Position numbers and translations under genes: made by a program
Source: an uncultured Bacteroidales bacterium
GTDB lineage: Bacteria > Bacteroidota > Bacteroidia > Bacteroidales > FEN-979
Reading direction: 5' to 3'
Length of the DNA: 8,127 nucleotides
Assembly: GCA_903928285.1 (NCBI GenBank)
Contig: CAIYQH010000548.1
Location: 1-8,127, forward strand
Notes under the pieces: generated by a model
What the model was told of the DNA's origin: nothing
The model's database searches: none
Seen by the model: the letters and a program-made list of their open reading frames with translations, nothing else
Shown: piece by piece, positions 1 to 6,154 of the stretch
How the letters are laid out: each line of letters opens with the position of its first letter
Position numbering within the stretch: the first letter of the stretch is position 1

Positions 1-1
1 A

Positions 2-2707
2 TACCATCCGCACGGCGACGCCTCCATCGGCGATGCACTGGTGCAACTGGGGCAGAAGGATCTGCTGATCGATTGCCAGGGGAACTGGGGCAACATCCTC
101 ACCGGCGACAGCGCTGCTGCTCCCCGGTATATCGAAGCCCGCCCGTCCAAATTTGCCCATGAGGTACTCTTCAACGCCAAGACAACCACCTGGCAGCTTT
201 CGTACGACGGCCGTAACAGGGAACCTGTTGCCCTGCCGGCGAAATTCCCGCTGCTGCTCGCCCAGGGGGTTGAGGGGATTGCCGTAGGACTTGCTTCCAA
301 GATCCTGCCGCACAATTTTAACGAACTGATCGATGCCTCCATCAAAATCCTACAGAAGGAGGAGTTTGAACTGTTTCCCGACTTTCTCACAGGGGGCATG
401 GTCGATGTTTCACGGTACAACGACGGTCTCAGGGGCGGGAAGATCCGCCTGCGGGCGAAAATCATCCTGGAGGACAAGAAAACCTTAGTCATCCGTGAAA
501 TTCCCTACGGTACTACCACGGGTTCCATCATCGACTCCATCCTTACGGCCAACGACAAGGGAAAGATCAAGATCCGCAAGATCGACGACAATACCGCTGC
601 CGACGTGGAGATCCTGATCCACCTGGCTCCCGGCGTGTCGCCCGACACCACCATGGATGCCCTCTATGCCTTTACCGAGTGCGAGGTTTCCATCTCCCCC
701 AACGCATGCGTGATCGAAGGCGGAAGACCGCGTTTCATGGGTGTTTCGGAGATTCTCCGGGTGAACACCCAGCGCACGCTCGATCTGCTGAAGCTCGAAC
801 TCGACATCCGCCGGCAGGAACTGCTCGACCAGCTGCATTATATTTCGCTCGAAAAGATATTTATCGAAAACGAGGTTTACGAAGGGATCAAGAAATGCAA
901 GACCACCGAGGATATCGATGCCGCCATCTTCAGGGGGCTGGCCCCCTTTTCACACCTGATCATCCGGCCTGTTTCGGAGGAGGATGTTCACAGGCTGCGC
1001 AAGATCCCCATCGAACGGATCTCGCGGTTTAACTCGGCAAAGGCCGATGAGGCGATGGCCGGGGTGAATATGGAAATGGAGGAGGTTGAAAACCACCTGG
1101 CTCACCTGATCGACTTTGCCATCGAATATTTCAGGCAGATCCGTAAAAAATATGGTAAAAACCGCGACCGCCGCGCCGAGATACGCAGTTTCGACAACAT
1201 CGAAGCGGCTAAGGTAGCCGCCGCCAACGAAAAACTCTACGTCAACCGCGAAGAGGGCTTCGCCGGCACCAGCCTTAAAAAGGATGAATTTGTGTGCGAT
1301 TGCTCCGACATCGACGACATCATCGCCTTCCGCGACGACGGCACCTTTATCGTGGTAAAGGTCGCCGGTAAGATATTTGTAGGGCAGAATATCATCCACA
1401 TTGCCGTGTTCAACAAGAACGACAGCCGGACGGTGTACAATCTCATTTACCGCGATGGCAAAAACGGGAAGATCATGGTGAAGCGGTTCAGCGTGGTGGG
1501 GGTGACCCGCGACAAGGAATATGCCGCCACCAAGGGGACTCCCGGTTCAAAAGTGCTCTATTTTACAGCCAACCCCAATGGCGAAGCTGAGGTGATCCGC
1601 GTGGAGCTGAAACCCAAACCCCGGCTGAAGAAGAGCTCATTTGATTTCAATTTCGCCGAGATTGCCATCAAGGGACGGAATTCGATGGGAAACACCCTTA
1701 CCAAGTTTGCCGTAAGGAAGATCGAACAACGCCAGGAGGGGGTGTCAACCCTTGGATCGCTGAATATCTGGTACGACGAAACTGTTCAGCGTCTCAACAC
1801 CGACGACCGCGGGGTGCTGCTGGGGGCCTTCTCGGGAACCGACCGTATCATCACGGTGATGCAATCGGGCCAGTATAAGCTGCATTCCTTTGACCTTTCG
1901 TCGCATTTCGACGAGGATATGATCCTCATCGGGAAGTATGATCCCGAAAAGGTTTATACGGCTGTTTACCAGGAAAATGATACCAAACATTACTATATCA
2001 AACGGTTCAAGGCGGAATTGTCGGATAGGAAGGTGGAGTTTGTGGAGTCCCCCGACAAGCTGATCCTCTTTACCATCGATGCCTTCCCAAGGCTGGAGCT
2101 GGTTTTCGACATGCAGTTCAAAACCAAGGGAACAGAGGTGGAGGAGATCGTGGCACATGAATTTATCGGGGTAAAGGGGCTTAAGGCAAAAGGCAAACGG
2201 CTGGCGCTTCATGCGCTGAAAAAGATCAGCTGGCTCGAACCGCTGCAGATCGACGGACCGCAGGATGATCAGCAGGAGTTGCCCGTTCATGATACCGGTA
2301 TGGATGACGAAGATGTGTCCCTCCTCAGCAATGTTGATGGTGATACAGTTGACGACGATCTTGAAGCTGCCGAAAGTGATGAAGACATGGCCGGCGATGA
2401 TGATGCCGGGATTAAAGATCAGCGGGAGGATGCTCCTGAATCTGAATCTGAAGCCGCCTCCGGACCCGGATTCAGGCTCGATTCGGTAGAAAATACAGCT
2501 CCCGCCCATGACACAGGGGAGGACCAGGATACCCTGTTGCCAGGGGAGGGAATAACAGGTGAACTGCTGAAACCTGATCAATCCGTGCAGCCGGCGGATA
2601 AGCAACGAAAAAAGCGCCCGCGGATTCCCAAACCCGACCCTTCGCAGGGAACCAGGAGGGATGATGAAGAGCCCGGCGACCAGATACAGATGGAACTGCC
2701 GCTTTAA
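2..2707 (+). CDS. parC: DNA topoisomerase IV subunit A (ParC), 5'-partial
   Basis: Breakage-rejoining subunit of type IIA topoisomerase, which with ParE decatenates daughter chromosomes. The frame is open from base 2, so the window edge removes the N-terminus (roughly 60-80 residues by family); an internal GTG at 41 is not the start. 901 residues are visible. They open with the YHPHGD motif of the winged-helix domain, then QGNWGN, then AAAPRY, whose Tyr (codon 128-130) is the DNA-linking catalytic residue. LPAKFPLLLAQG and GIAVGLASKILPHN (about 226-320) are typical of the family. A tower/coiled-coil region follows (about 760-1180), then a beta-pinwheel C-terminal domain (about 1210-2210) with no GyrA-box visible, which favours ParC over GyrA. 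The last ~150 residues (from about 2262) are low-complexity: Asp/Glu-rich, then a basic KQRKKRPR patch, ending QMELPL. Ala occupies the position of E. coli GyrA Ser83. fprA follows after 31 nt. Subunit identity is confident; the tail's function is unknown. Confidence 0.95.
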   Translation, partial: YHPHGDASIGDALVQLGQKDLLIDCQGNWGNILTGDSAAAPRYIEARPSKFAHEVLFNAKTTTWQLSYDGRNREPVALPAKFPLLLAQGVEGIAVGLASKILPHNFNELIDASIKILQKEEFELFPDFLTGGMVDVSRYNDGLRGGKIRLRAKIILEDKKTLVIREIPYGTTTGSIIDSILTANDKGKIKIRKIDDNTAADVEILIHLAPGVSPDTTMDALYAFTECEVSISPNACVIEGGRPRFMGVSEILRVNTQRTLDLLKLELDIRRQELLDQLHYISLEKIFIENEVYEGIKKCKTTEDIDAAIFRGLAPFSHLIIRPVSEEDVHRLRKIPIERISRFNSAKADEAMAGVNMEMEEVENHLAHLIDFAIEYFRQIRKKYGKNRDRRAEIRSFDNIEAAKVAAANEKLYVNREEGFAGTSLKKDEFVCDCSDIDDIIAFRDDGTFIVVKVAGKIFVGQNIIHIAVFNKNDSRTVYNLIYRDGKNGKIMVKRFSVVGVTRDKEYAATKGTPGSKVLYFTANPNGEAEVIRVELKPKPRLKKSSFDFNFAEIAIKGRNSMGNTLTKFAVRKIEQRQEGVSTLGSLNIWYDETVQRLNTDDRGVLLGAFSGTDRIITVMQSGQYKLHSFDLSSHFDEDMILIGKYDPEKVYTAVYQENDTKHYYIKRFKAELSDRKVEFVESPDKLILFTIDAFPRLELVFDMQFKTKGTEVEEIVAHEFIGVKGLKAKGKRLALHALKKISWLEPLQIDGPQDDQQELPVHDTGMDDEDVSLLSNVDGDTVDDDLEAAESDEDMAGDDDAGIKDQREDAPESESEAASGPGFRLDSVENTAPAHDTGEDQDTLLPGEGITGELLKPDQSVQPADKQRKKRPRIPKPDPSQGTRRDDEEPGDQIQMELPL
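2262..2707 (+). other. Acidic, probably disordered C-terminal tail of ParC
   Basis: This part of parC codes for about 148 residues beyond the beta-pinwheel. It is dominated by Asp, Glu, Ser, Gly and Pro, with clusters such as DDDLEAAESDEDMAGDDD. A short basic stretch (KQRKKRPRIPKP) follows, and then the terminal GDQIQMELPL. Its composition predicts intrinsic disorder. In GyrA homologues acidic tails are known to modulate DNA wrapping by the C-terminal domain; a similar role here is inference. Confidence 0.7.
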
Positions 2708-2718
2708 TCAATACAAAC

Positions 2719-2731
2719 TACCAATTACCTG
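2719..2731 (+). repeat. Short direct repeat, copy 1 (upstream of fprA)
   Basis: TACCAATTACCTG lies 7 nt before the fprA start codon. A second copy with one mismatch (TACCAGTTACCTG) lies at 3989-4001, just past the fprA stop. No other copy was noticed by eye. It may be a regulator site or chance. Confidence 0.35.
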
Positions 2732-2738
2732 AATATTT

Positions 2739-3947
2739 ATGCCTGACAACAAAGTTTTGAAAATTACCGATACCGTTAGCTGGATTGGCGCACTTGACCA
2801 CGACATTGTTACCTTCGATGTGGTCATGGAGACCAAATTCGGGACTACTTATAACTCCTATTTTATCGATGCTGAAAAGAAGACCATCGTGGAGACGGTG
2901 AAGGAGAAATTCTGGGACACCTATCTTGCCAAGTTGCAAACGCTTACCGATCCTGCACAGATCGAATACATCGTGCTGAACCATACCGAGCCCGACCATT
3001 CCGGATGCCTTGCCCGTCTGCTCGAGGTTGCGCCAAAAGCGAAGGTAGTAGGCAGCGGCAATGCCATCCGCTACCTGAAGGACCTGCTGGGATTCGAAAT
3101 TCCCCACTTGATCGTCAAGGATGGACAGACCCTCGACCTGGGTAACCGTACGCTGCAGTTTGTGGCTGCGGCCAACCTACACTGGCCCGATTCCATCATG
3201 ACCTACCTGCAGGAGGAAAAACTACTCTTTACCTGCGATATCTTTGGCGAACATTATTGCAACGAGGCGATGTTCGACGATGCCGTTGGCGATTTTGACG
3301 ATGCCTTCCGCTATTATTACGACGTCATCATGAAACCATACAGCAGGTTCATGCTCCAGGCCATCGAACGGATCCGGCCGCTTGATATCGTCTCCATTTT
3401 GCCCGGCCACGGCGCCATTCTCAGGACAAACTGGAAAAAATATGTCGATCTTTCCGAGCAGTTTGCCCGCGAAGCCCTGCGTGAACAGGAACCCAACCGC
3501 GTGTTTCTCGGCTATGTTTCGGCCTACCAGAACACCGGTGTCATTGCAGGTATGATTGCCGAAGGGATCCGCCAGGCGGGCGATATCCATGTCGATTTTT
3601 GCGACATCGAGAAGATGGGTATGGCAGAGGTTGAGCAACGGATCATCCGGGCCTCGGCCATCGTACTGGGATGCCCGACCTTCAGCCAGAATATCCTGCT
3701 GCCCATTTACCAGGTATTTGCGCTGATAAACCCTATCCGCGACCGCAACAAACTGGCGGCAGCCTTTGGTTCCTACGGCTGGAGCGGGGAGGGGGCGAAA
3801 ATCATGACCTCTGCGATGGGCAGCCTGAAACTGAACGTGATGGACGAAGGACTGATGATCAAATTCACGCCCCATAACGATACCAAGGACAAATGCATTG
3901 CCTATGGTAAAAAATTCGGCGAGACTTTTCTAAATGCGATGAGCTGA
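2739..3947 (+). CDS. fprA: Flavodiiron protein (A-type flavoprotein, FprA family)
   Basis: Cytoplasmic enzyme that reduces O2 to water and/or NO to N2O, protecting anaerobes; electrons usually come from rubredoxin or a similar donor. It has 402 residues, the usual size of a two-domain family member without a fused rubredoxin. The N-terminal metallo-beta-lactamase-like domain (about 1-250) holds every expected diiron ligand: H82-x-E84-x-D86 in HTEPDHSG, H148 in HWPDS, D167 in FTCDIFG and H224 in PGHG. The flavodoxin-like domain (about 255-402) shows an FMN phosphate loop SAYQNT (261-266), ASAIVLGCPTFSQNILLP (305-322) and FGSYGWSGEGAK (343-354). The ATG at 2739 gives the expected N-terminus. 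There is no Shine-Dalgarno, as is usual in Bacteroidota. It lies 31 nt after parC with no evident promoter in the gap, so co-transcription is possible. Whether O2 or NO is preferred cannot be read from the sequence. Confidence 0.95.
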   Translation: MPDNKVLKITDTVSWIGALDHDIVTFDVVMETKFGTTYNSYFIDAEKKTIVETVKEKFWDTYLAKLQTLTDPAQIEYIVLNHTEPDHSGCLARLLEVAPKAKVVGSGNAIRYLKDLLGFEIPHLIVKDGQTLDLGNRTLQFVAAANLHWPDSIMTYLQEEKLLFTCDIFGEHYCNEAMFDDAVGDFDDAFRYYYDVIMKPYSRFMLQAIERIRPLDIVSILPGHGAILRTNWKKYVDLSEQFAREALREQEPNRVFLGYVSAYQNTGVIAGMIAEGIRQAGDIHVDFCDIEKMGMAEVEQRIIRASAIVLGCPTFSQNILLPIYQVFALINPIRDRNKLAAAFGSYGWSGEGAKIMTSAMGSLKLNVMDEGLMIKFTPHNDTKDKCIAYGKKFGETFLNAMS

Positions 3948-3979
3948 CCATCACTATTCTGCATGTTATTATGGTTTGA

Positions 3980-4010
3980 TCCAAATTGTACCAGTTACCT
4001 GTAATTTGGA
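3980..4010. repeat. Inverted repeat after fprA
   Basis: TCCAAATT (3980-3987) pairs perfectly with AATTTGGA (4003-4010) across a 15-nt loop. It starts 32 nt after the fprA stop. The stem is A/T-rich and no T-run follows, so it is a poor intrinsic terminator. It could stabilise the 3' end of the mRNA or be a protein site. Confidence 0.4.
3989..4001 (+). repeat. Short direct repeat, copy 2 (downstream of fprA)
   Basis: TACCAGTTACCTG matches 12 of 13 bases of the copy at 2719-2731. It forms most of the loop of the inverted repeat at 3980-4010, 41 nt after the fprA stop. Confidence 0.35.
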
Positions 4011-4052
4011 CAGGTCATGGTGTGACATGTCATGGTTCTGTAATGGTAATGG
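4011..4052. promoter_or_regulatory. Operator-like cluster of short repeats and a palindrome
   Basis: GTCATGGT occurs at 4014-4021 and again at 4029-4036. Related copies follow: GTAATGGT at 4040-4047 and GTAATGG at 4046-4052. A perfect 10-bp palindrome, TGACATGTCA, sits at 4023-4032 between the first two. The cluster is in noncoding DNA about 110 bp before the predicted lipoprotein promoter and 64 bp past the fprA stop. No known regulator motif was recognised, so a role in transcription is inference. Confidence 0.3.
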
Positions 4053-4089
4053 AATATCCCGGACCAAGCAGGTTGGCCGCGTCATGAGA

Positions 4090-4106
4090 GTCTTTTCAAA
4101 AAAGAC
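4090..4106 (+). terminator. Weak A/T-rich hairpin, possible fprA terminator
   Basis: GTCTTTT (4090-4096) pairs with AAAAGAC (4100-4106) around a 3-nt loop, and the AATTT that follows gives only a short T stretch. The stem is mostly A:T and it lies 142 nt after the fprA stop. It is the best terminator-shaped element in the gap, but weak. Confidence 0.25.
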
Positions 4107-4136
4107 AATTTCGTAACTATCTCTGCGATCTTATAG

Positions 4137-4166
4137 GTTGAAATTCCCCTGCATATACTAAATTTG
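4137..4166 (+). promoter_or_regulatory. Predicted Bacteroidota-type promoter of the lipoprotein gene
   Basis: TAAATTTG at 4159-4166 matches the Bacteroidota -7 consensus TAnnTTTG exactly. GTTG at 4137-4140, 18 nt upstream, resembles the -33 TTTG element. Transcription would start near 4170-4173, giving a leader of about 38 nt before the GTG at 4210. It is the only exact -7 match I found in the 3948-4209 gap. Confidence 0.6.
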
Positions 4167-4209
4167 CATCTTTAAAGTTATCCTTGAAACTCCTTATCCA
4201 GAACCAACC

Positions 4210-5058
4210 GTGAAACCCGGAAAATATATCCGACTTGCCGCAACACTGATCCTTCCGGGATTGCTGCTGCTTTCATCATGCCTGCCCGAGCGTAAGGTGG
4301 CCGGACCTTTTATCAATTCCCCCCATGTTATCAACCTGCTGGTGATCCCGCCCAATACCATTTATAAATACAACCACAAGGGTGAGTCGATCGAAGGGTT
4401 TGATGAGATGAGCCAGGCAGATCAGGATTCCGCACTCTGGAATAACAGCAGGTTCCTGAAATGCCTCAGCGACAGTCTCCTGCTCGATAACTACATGAAC
4501 AGTTTTATTGACGAGTTACGCAACCTGGGATTTAATGTCTACTTAGATAATGCCGTCGATTCCTTTATGACGGGAAAGCCGCAGTCGTATGTGCTGGATG
4601 TTGCCCAGATGCAGCTCGACGAATATTTGTATCCCATGGATGATGAGGAAACCTTTATGGACACAACCTACTATAAAAAAATCAATCTCAATGCCATGGA
4701 TTTTGCCTGCTGGTTTGACCTGAGCAAGGCCAATACCGAAAAGGCGAAAAAAACCACCCTGTATTCCACTGCAACTGCCTACGATTCATTTGAGGGAAGA
4801 TTTTTCAACGATCTTTTTACAGGGCGTGTGCATTACAAATACAATATTGATTCTCTGAAGGTCAAAGATATTAATGAGATGGCAACCTATCTGGGAAAGC
4901 GGCATGCGGGCTACCTGTATGACTTCTTTCTGAACCACTACATTGCCAAACATATGCCTGAAGGTACCAAACCGCAGGATTATTACCATTTCAGCCGGCC
5001 CACAAAAAGCCTGCTCCCTGCCGACGACAACCGGTTTGAAATCCTGGATACGAAGTGA
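4210..5058 (+). CDS. Putative lipoprotein of unknown function
   Basis: A 282-residue protein with a classical lipoprotein signal: a basic N-terminus (MKPGKYIR), a hydrophobic stretch (about 9-22) and the lipobox LSSC, placing the lipidated cysteine at residue 24. It should be anchored in the cell envelope. Cys24 is followed by LPERK, so there is no Asp at +2 and no clear Bacteroidota surface-export motif of the K(D/E)2 type. The mature part looks like a soluble mixed alpha/beta domain rich in Asp, Tyr and Asn. Visible stretches are INLLVIPPNTIYKYN (41-55), YVLDVAQMQLDEYLYP (127-142) and YLYDFFLNHYIAKHMP (235-250). No catalytic motif or known domain was recognised. The start is GTG; no ATG nearby would keep the signal peptide intact. 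It has its own predicted promoter and converges on tsaD with a 33-nt gap. The lipoprotein call is confident; the function is unknown. Confidence 0.85.
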   Translation: MKPGKYIRLAATLILPGLLLLSSCLPERKVAGPFINSPHVINLLVIPPNTIYKYNHKGESIEGFDEMSQADQDSALWNNSRFLKCLSDSLLLDNYMNSFIDELRNLGFNVYLDNAVDSFMTGKPQSYVLDVAQMQLDEYLYPMDDEETFMDTTYYKKINLNAMDFACWFDLSKANTEKAKKTTLYSTATAYDSFEGRFFNDLFTGRVHYKYNIDSLKVKDINEMATYLGKRHAGYLYDFFLNHYIAKHMPEGTKPQDYYHFSRPTKSLLPADDNRFEILDTK

Positions 5059-5086
5059 TCGACTGATACGGAAGTTTTCATGAACA

Positions 5087-5099
5087 GGGCATCATGCCC
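5087..5099. terminator. Short GC hairpin between convergent genes
   Basis: GGGCA (5087-5091) pairs with TGCCC (5095-5099). The 3-nt loop is exactly the tsaD stop codon, read on the minus strand. It lies 28 nt past the lipoprotein stop. On the plus strand it is followed by CTTTCGCTC, a weak T stretch. A bidirectional terminator is plausible for a 33-nt convergent gap, but the stem is only 5 bp. Confidence 0.3.
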
Positions 5100-6135
5100 C
5101 TTTCGCTCTGGGATAGGGTACCTGCGACTGGCTTCCAAATTCACCCTTGAGAAATTTGAAATAACCCGCCATGGCAATCATGGCGGCATTATCGGTGGAA
5201 TATTCAAAGGGGGGGATGAAGATGTTCCAGCCATTCCGGTCGCGGGCATCTTCCAGCGCCCGGCGCAACCCTGAGTTTGCTGAAACACCCCCGGCGATGG
5301 CAACATCCAGGAACTTTCCGACAGGACTTAATTTGCGCGTTACCTCCAGTGCCATCGCAAGTTTCGACATCAGCACCCCGACGATGGTGGCCTGGATGGA
5401 AGCGCTCAGATCGTTTTTGTTCTTTTCGATAAAGCCGGGGTCCTTTTTCAACTCATCCCGCAGGAAATAGAGAAAAGAGGTCTTCAGGCCGCTGAAGCTG
5501 AAATCAAGCCCCCCGATATTCGGTTTGGCAAAGGTGAACCTCGAGGGATCACCCTCAAGGGCAAGTTTGTCGATCAGCGGACCGCCGGGATAGGGGAGCC
5601 CCATGATCTTGGCCGATTTGTCGAATGCCTCCCCGGCAGCATCATCAATGGTCTGCCCGATCACCTCCATATCAAAATAATCGCGGATCAACACGATCTG
5701 GGTATGACCACCGGAGACTGTAAGGCATAAAAATGGAAATTCCGGTACGGGATTTGTTAATTCCTTGTTCCTGATGAAATGGCTCAGGATATGGGCCTGC
5801 AGGTGATCGATCCCGATCAGCGGGATGTTTAAACCCAGGGAAAAAGCCTTCGCAAAGGAGGCCCCGACCAGCAAAGATCCAAGCAAACCGGGTCCCCGTG
5901 TGAAGGCGACGGCAGAAAGTTGATTTTTGCGTATATTTGCCCTTTGGATGGCGGTTTCGATTACAGGAATGATGTTTTGCTGGTGGGCCCGCGAAGCAAG
6001 TTCCGGGACCACGCCGCCAAAATTCCTGTGTACATCCTGCCCGGCAGTTACATTCGACAGGATGACATCGTTGCAGATAACCGCCGCAGACGTGTCATCG
6101 CAGGAAGATTCAATACCGAGTATATATGTTTGCAT
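5092..6135 (-). CDS. tsaD: tRNA N6-adenosine threonylcarbamoyltransferase TsaD
   Basis: Cytoplasmic enzyme that moves the threonylcarbamoyl group from threonylcarbamoyl-AMP (made by TsaC/Sua5) to A37 of tRNAs reading ANN codons, giving t6A, together with TsaB and TsaE; usually essential. With the start at 6135 the protein is 347 residues (MQTYILGIESSCDD), close to the usual ~340. An ATG at 6156 would add seven residues (MVILPFV) that are not family-like, so I reject it. Motifs in order: GIESSCDDT (7-15), PELASRAH (44-51), the metal-binding His pair H111 and H115 in IDHLQAH, SGGHTQ (141-146), DDAAGEAFDK (164-173), GGLDFSFSGLKT (208-219), GGVSANSGLR (282-291) and STDNAAMIAMAG (313-324) with metal ligand D315. 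All key residues are present, so it should be active. It is convergent with the lipoprotein gene and divergent from the TamB-like gene. TsaB, TsaE and TsaC are not in the window. Confidence 0.97.
   Translation of the reverse strand: MQTYILGIESSCDDTSAAVICNDVILSNVTAGQDVHRNFGGVVPELASRAHQQNIIPVIETAIQRANIRKNQLSAVAFTRGPGLLGSLLVGASFAKAFSLGLNIPLIGIDHLQAHILSHFIRNKELTNPVPEFPFLCLTVSGGHTQIVLIRDYFDMEVIGQTIDDAAGEAFDKSAKIMGLPYPGGPLIDKLALEGDPSRFTFAKPNIGGLDFSFSGLKTSFLYFLRDELKKDPGFIEKNKNDLSASIQATIVGVLMSKLAMALEVTRKLSPVGKFLDVAIAGGVSANSGLRRALEDARDRNGWNIFIPPFEYSTDNAAMIAMAGYFKFLKGEFGSQSQVPYPRAKGA
6125..6132 (+). promoter_or_regulatory. Predicted -7 box for the TamB-like gene
   Basis: TATGTTTG matches TAnnTTTG exactly and is followed by C, as is common. 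It overlaps the antisense of the second to fourth codons of tsaD. No clear -33 TTTG lies at the proper distance. Transcription would start near 6136-6140, 10-20 nt before the ATT (6149) and ATA (6155) start candidates, which argues against the upstream ATG at 6062. Confidence 0.45.
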
Positions 6136-6144
6136 AACGAAAGG

Positions 6145-6152
6145 CAAAATTA
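6145..6152 (-). promoter_or_regulatory. Predicted -7 box for tsaD (proximal)
   Basis: Read on the minus strand this is TAATTTTG, an exact TAnnTTTG match ending 9 nt before the tsaD ATG at 6135. The leader would be very short. No -33 element with normal spacing is evident; the nearest TTTG on this strand (6168-6171) is only 15 nt away. Confidence 0.4.
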
Positions 6153-6154
6153 CC

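Noticed and set aside
1745..2605. Long minus-strand open frame (286 codons) opposite the 3' part of parC
   Set aside because: The plus strand is clearly parC here. The antisense frame has no recognisable domain and mirrors parC codon bias.
3222..3875. Minus-strand open frame (217 codons) opposite fprA
   Set aside because: It is fully inside a well-supported fprA, and its translation shows no family motif.
5166..5186. Perfect 8-bp inverted repeat (CCGCCATG / CATGGCGG, 5-nt loop) inside tsaD
   Set aside because: It arises from codons of the conserved AAMIAMAG motif, far from the gene end; most likely coincidental.
5080..5274. Small plus-strand open frame over the 3' end of tsaD
   Set aside because: It is antisense to the conserved C-terminus of tsaD, with no promoter or motif.
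5927..6154. N-terminal extension of the TamB-like frame into the tsaD region, including ATG codons at 5927 and 6062
   Set aside because: The extension is antisense to conserved tsaD codons, its peptide is not family-like, and it lies upstream of the predicted promoter box.
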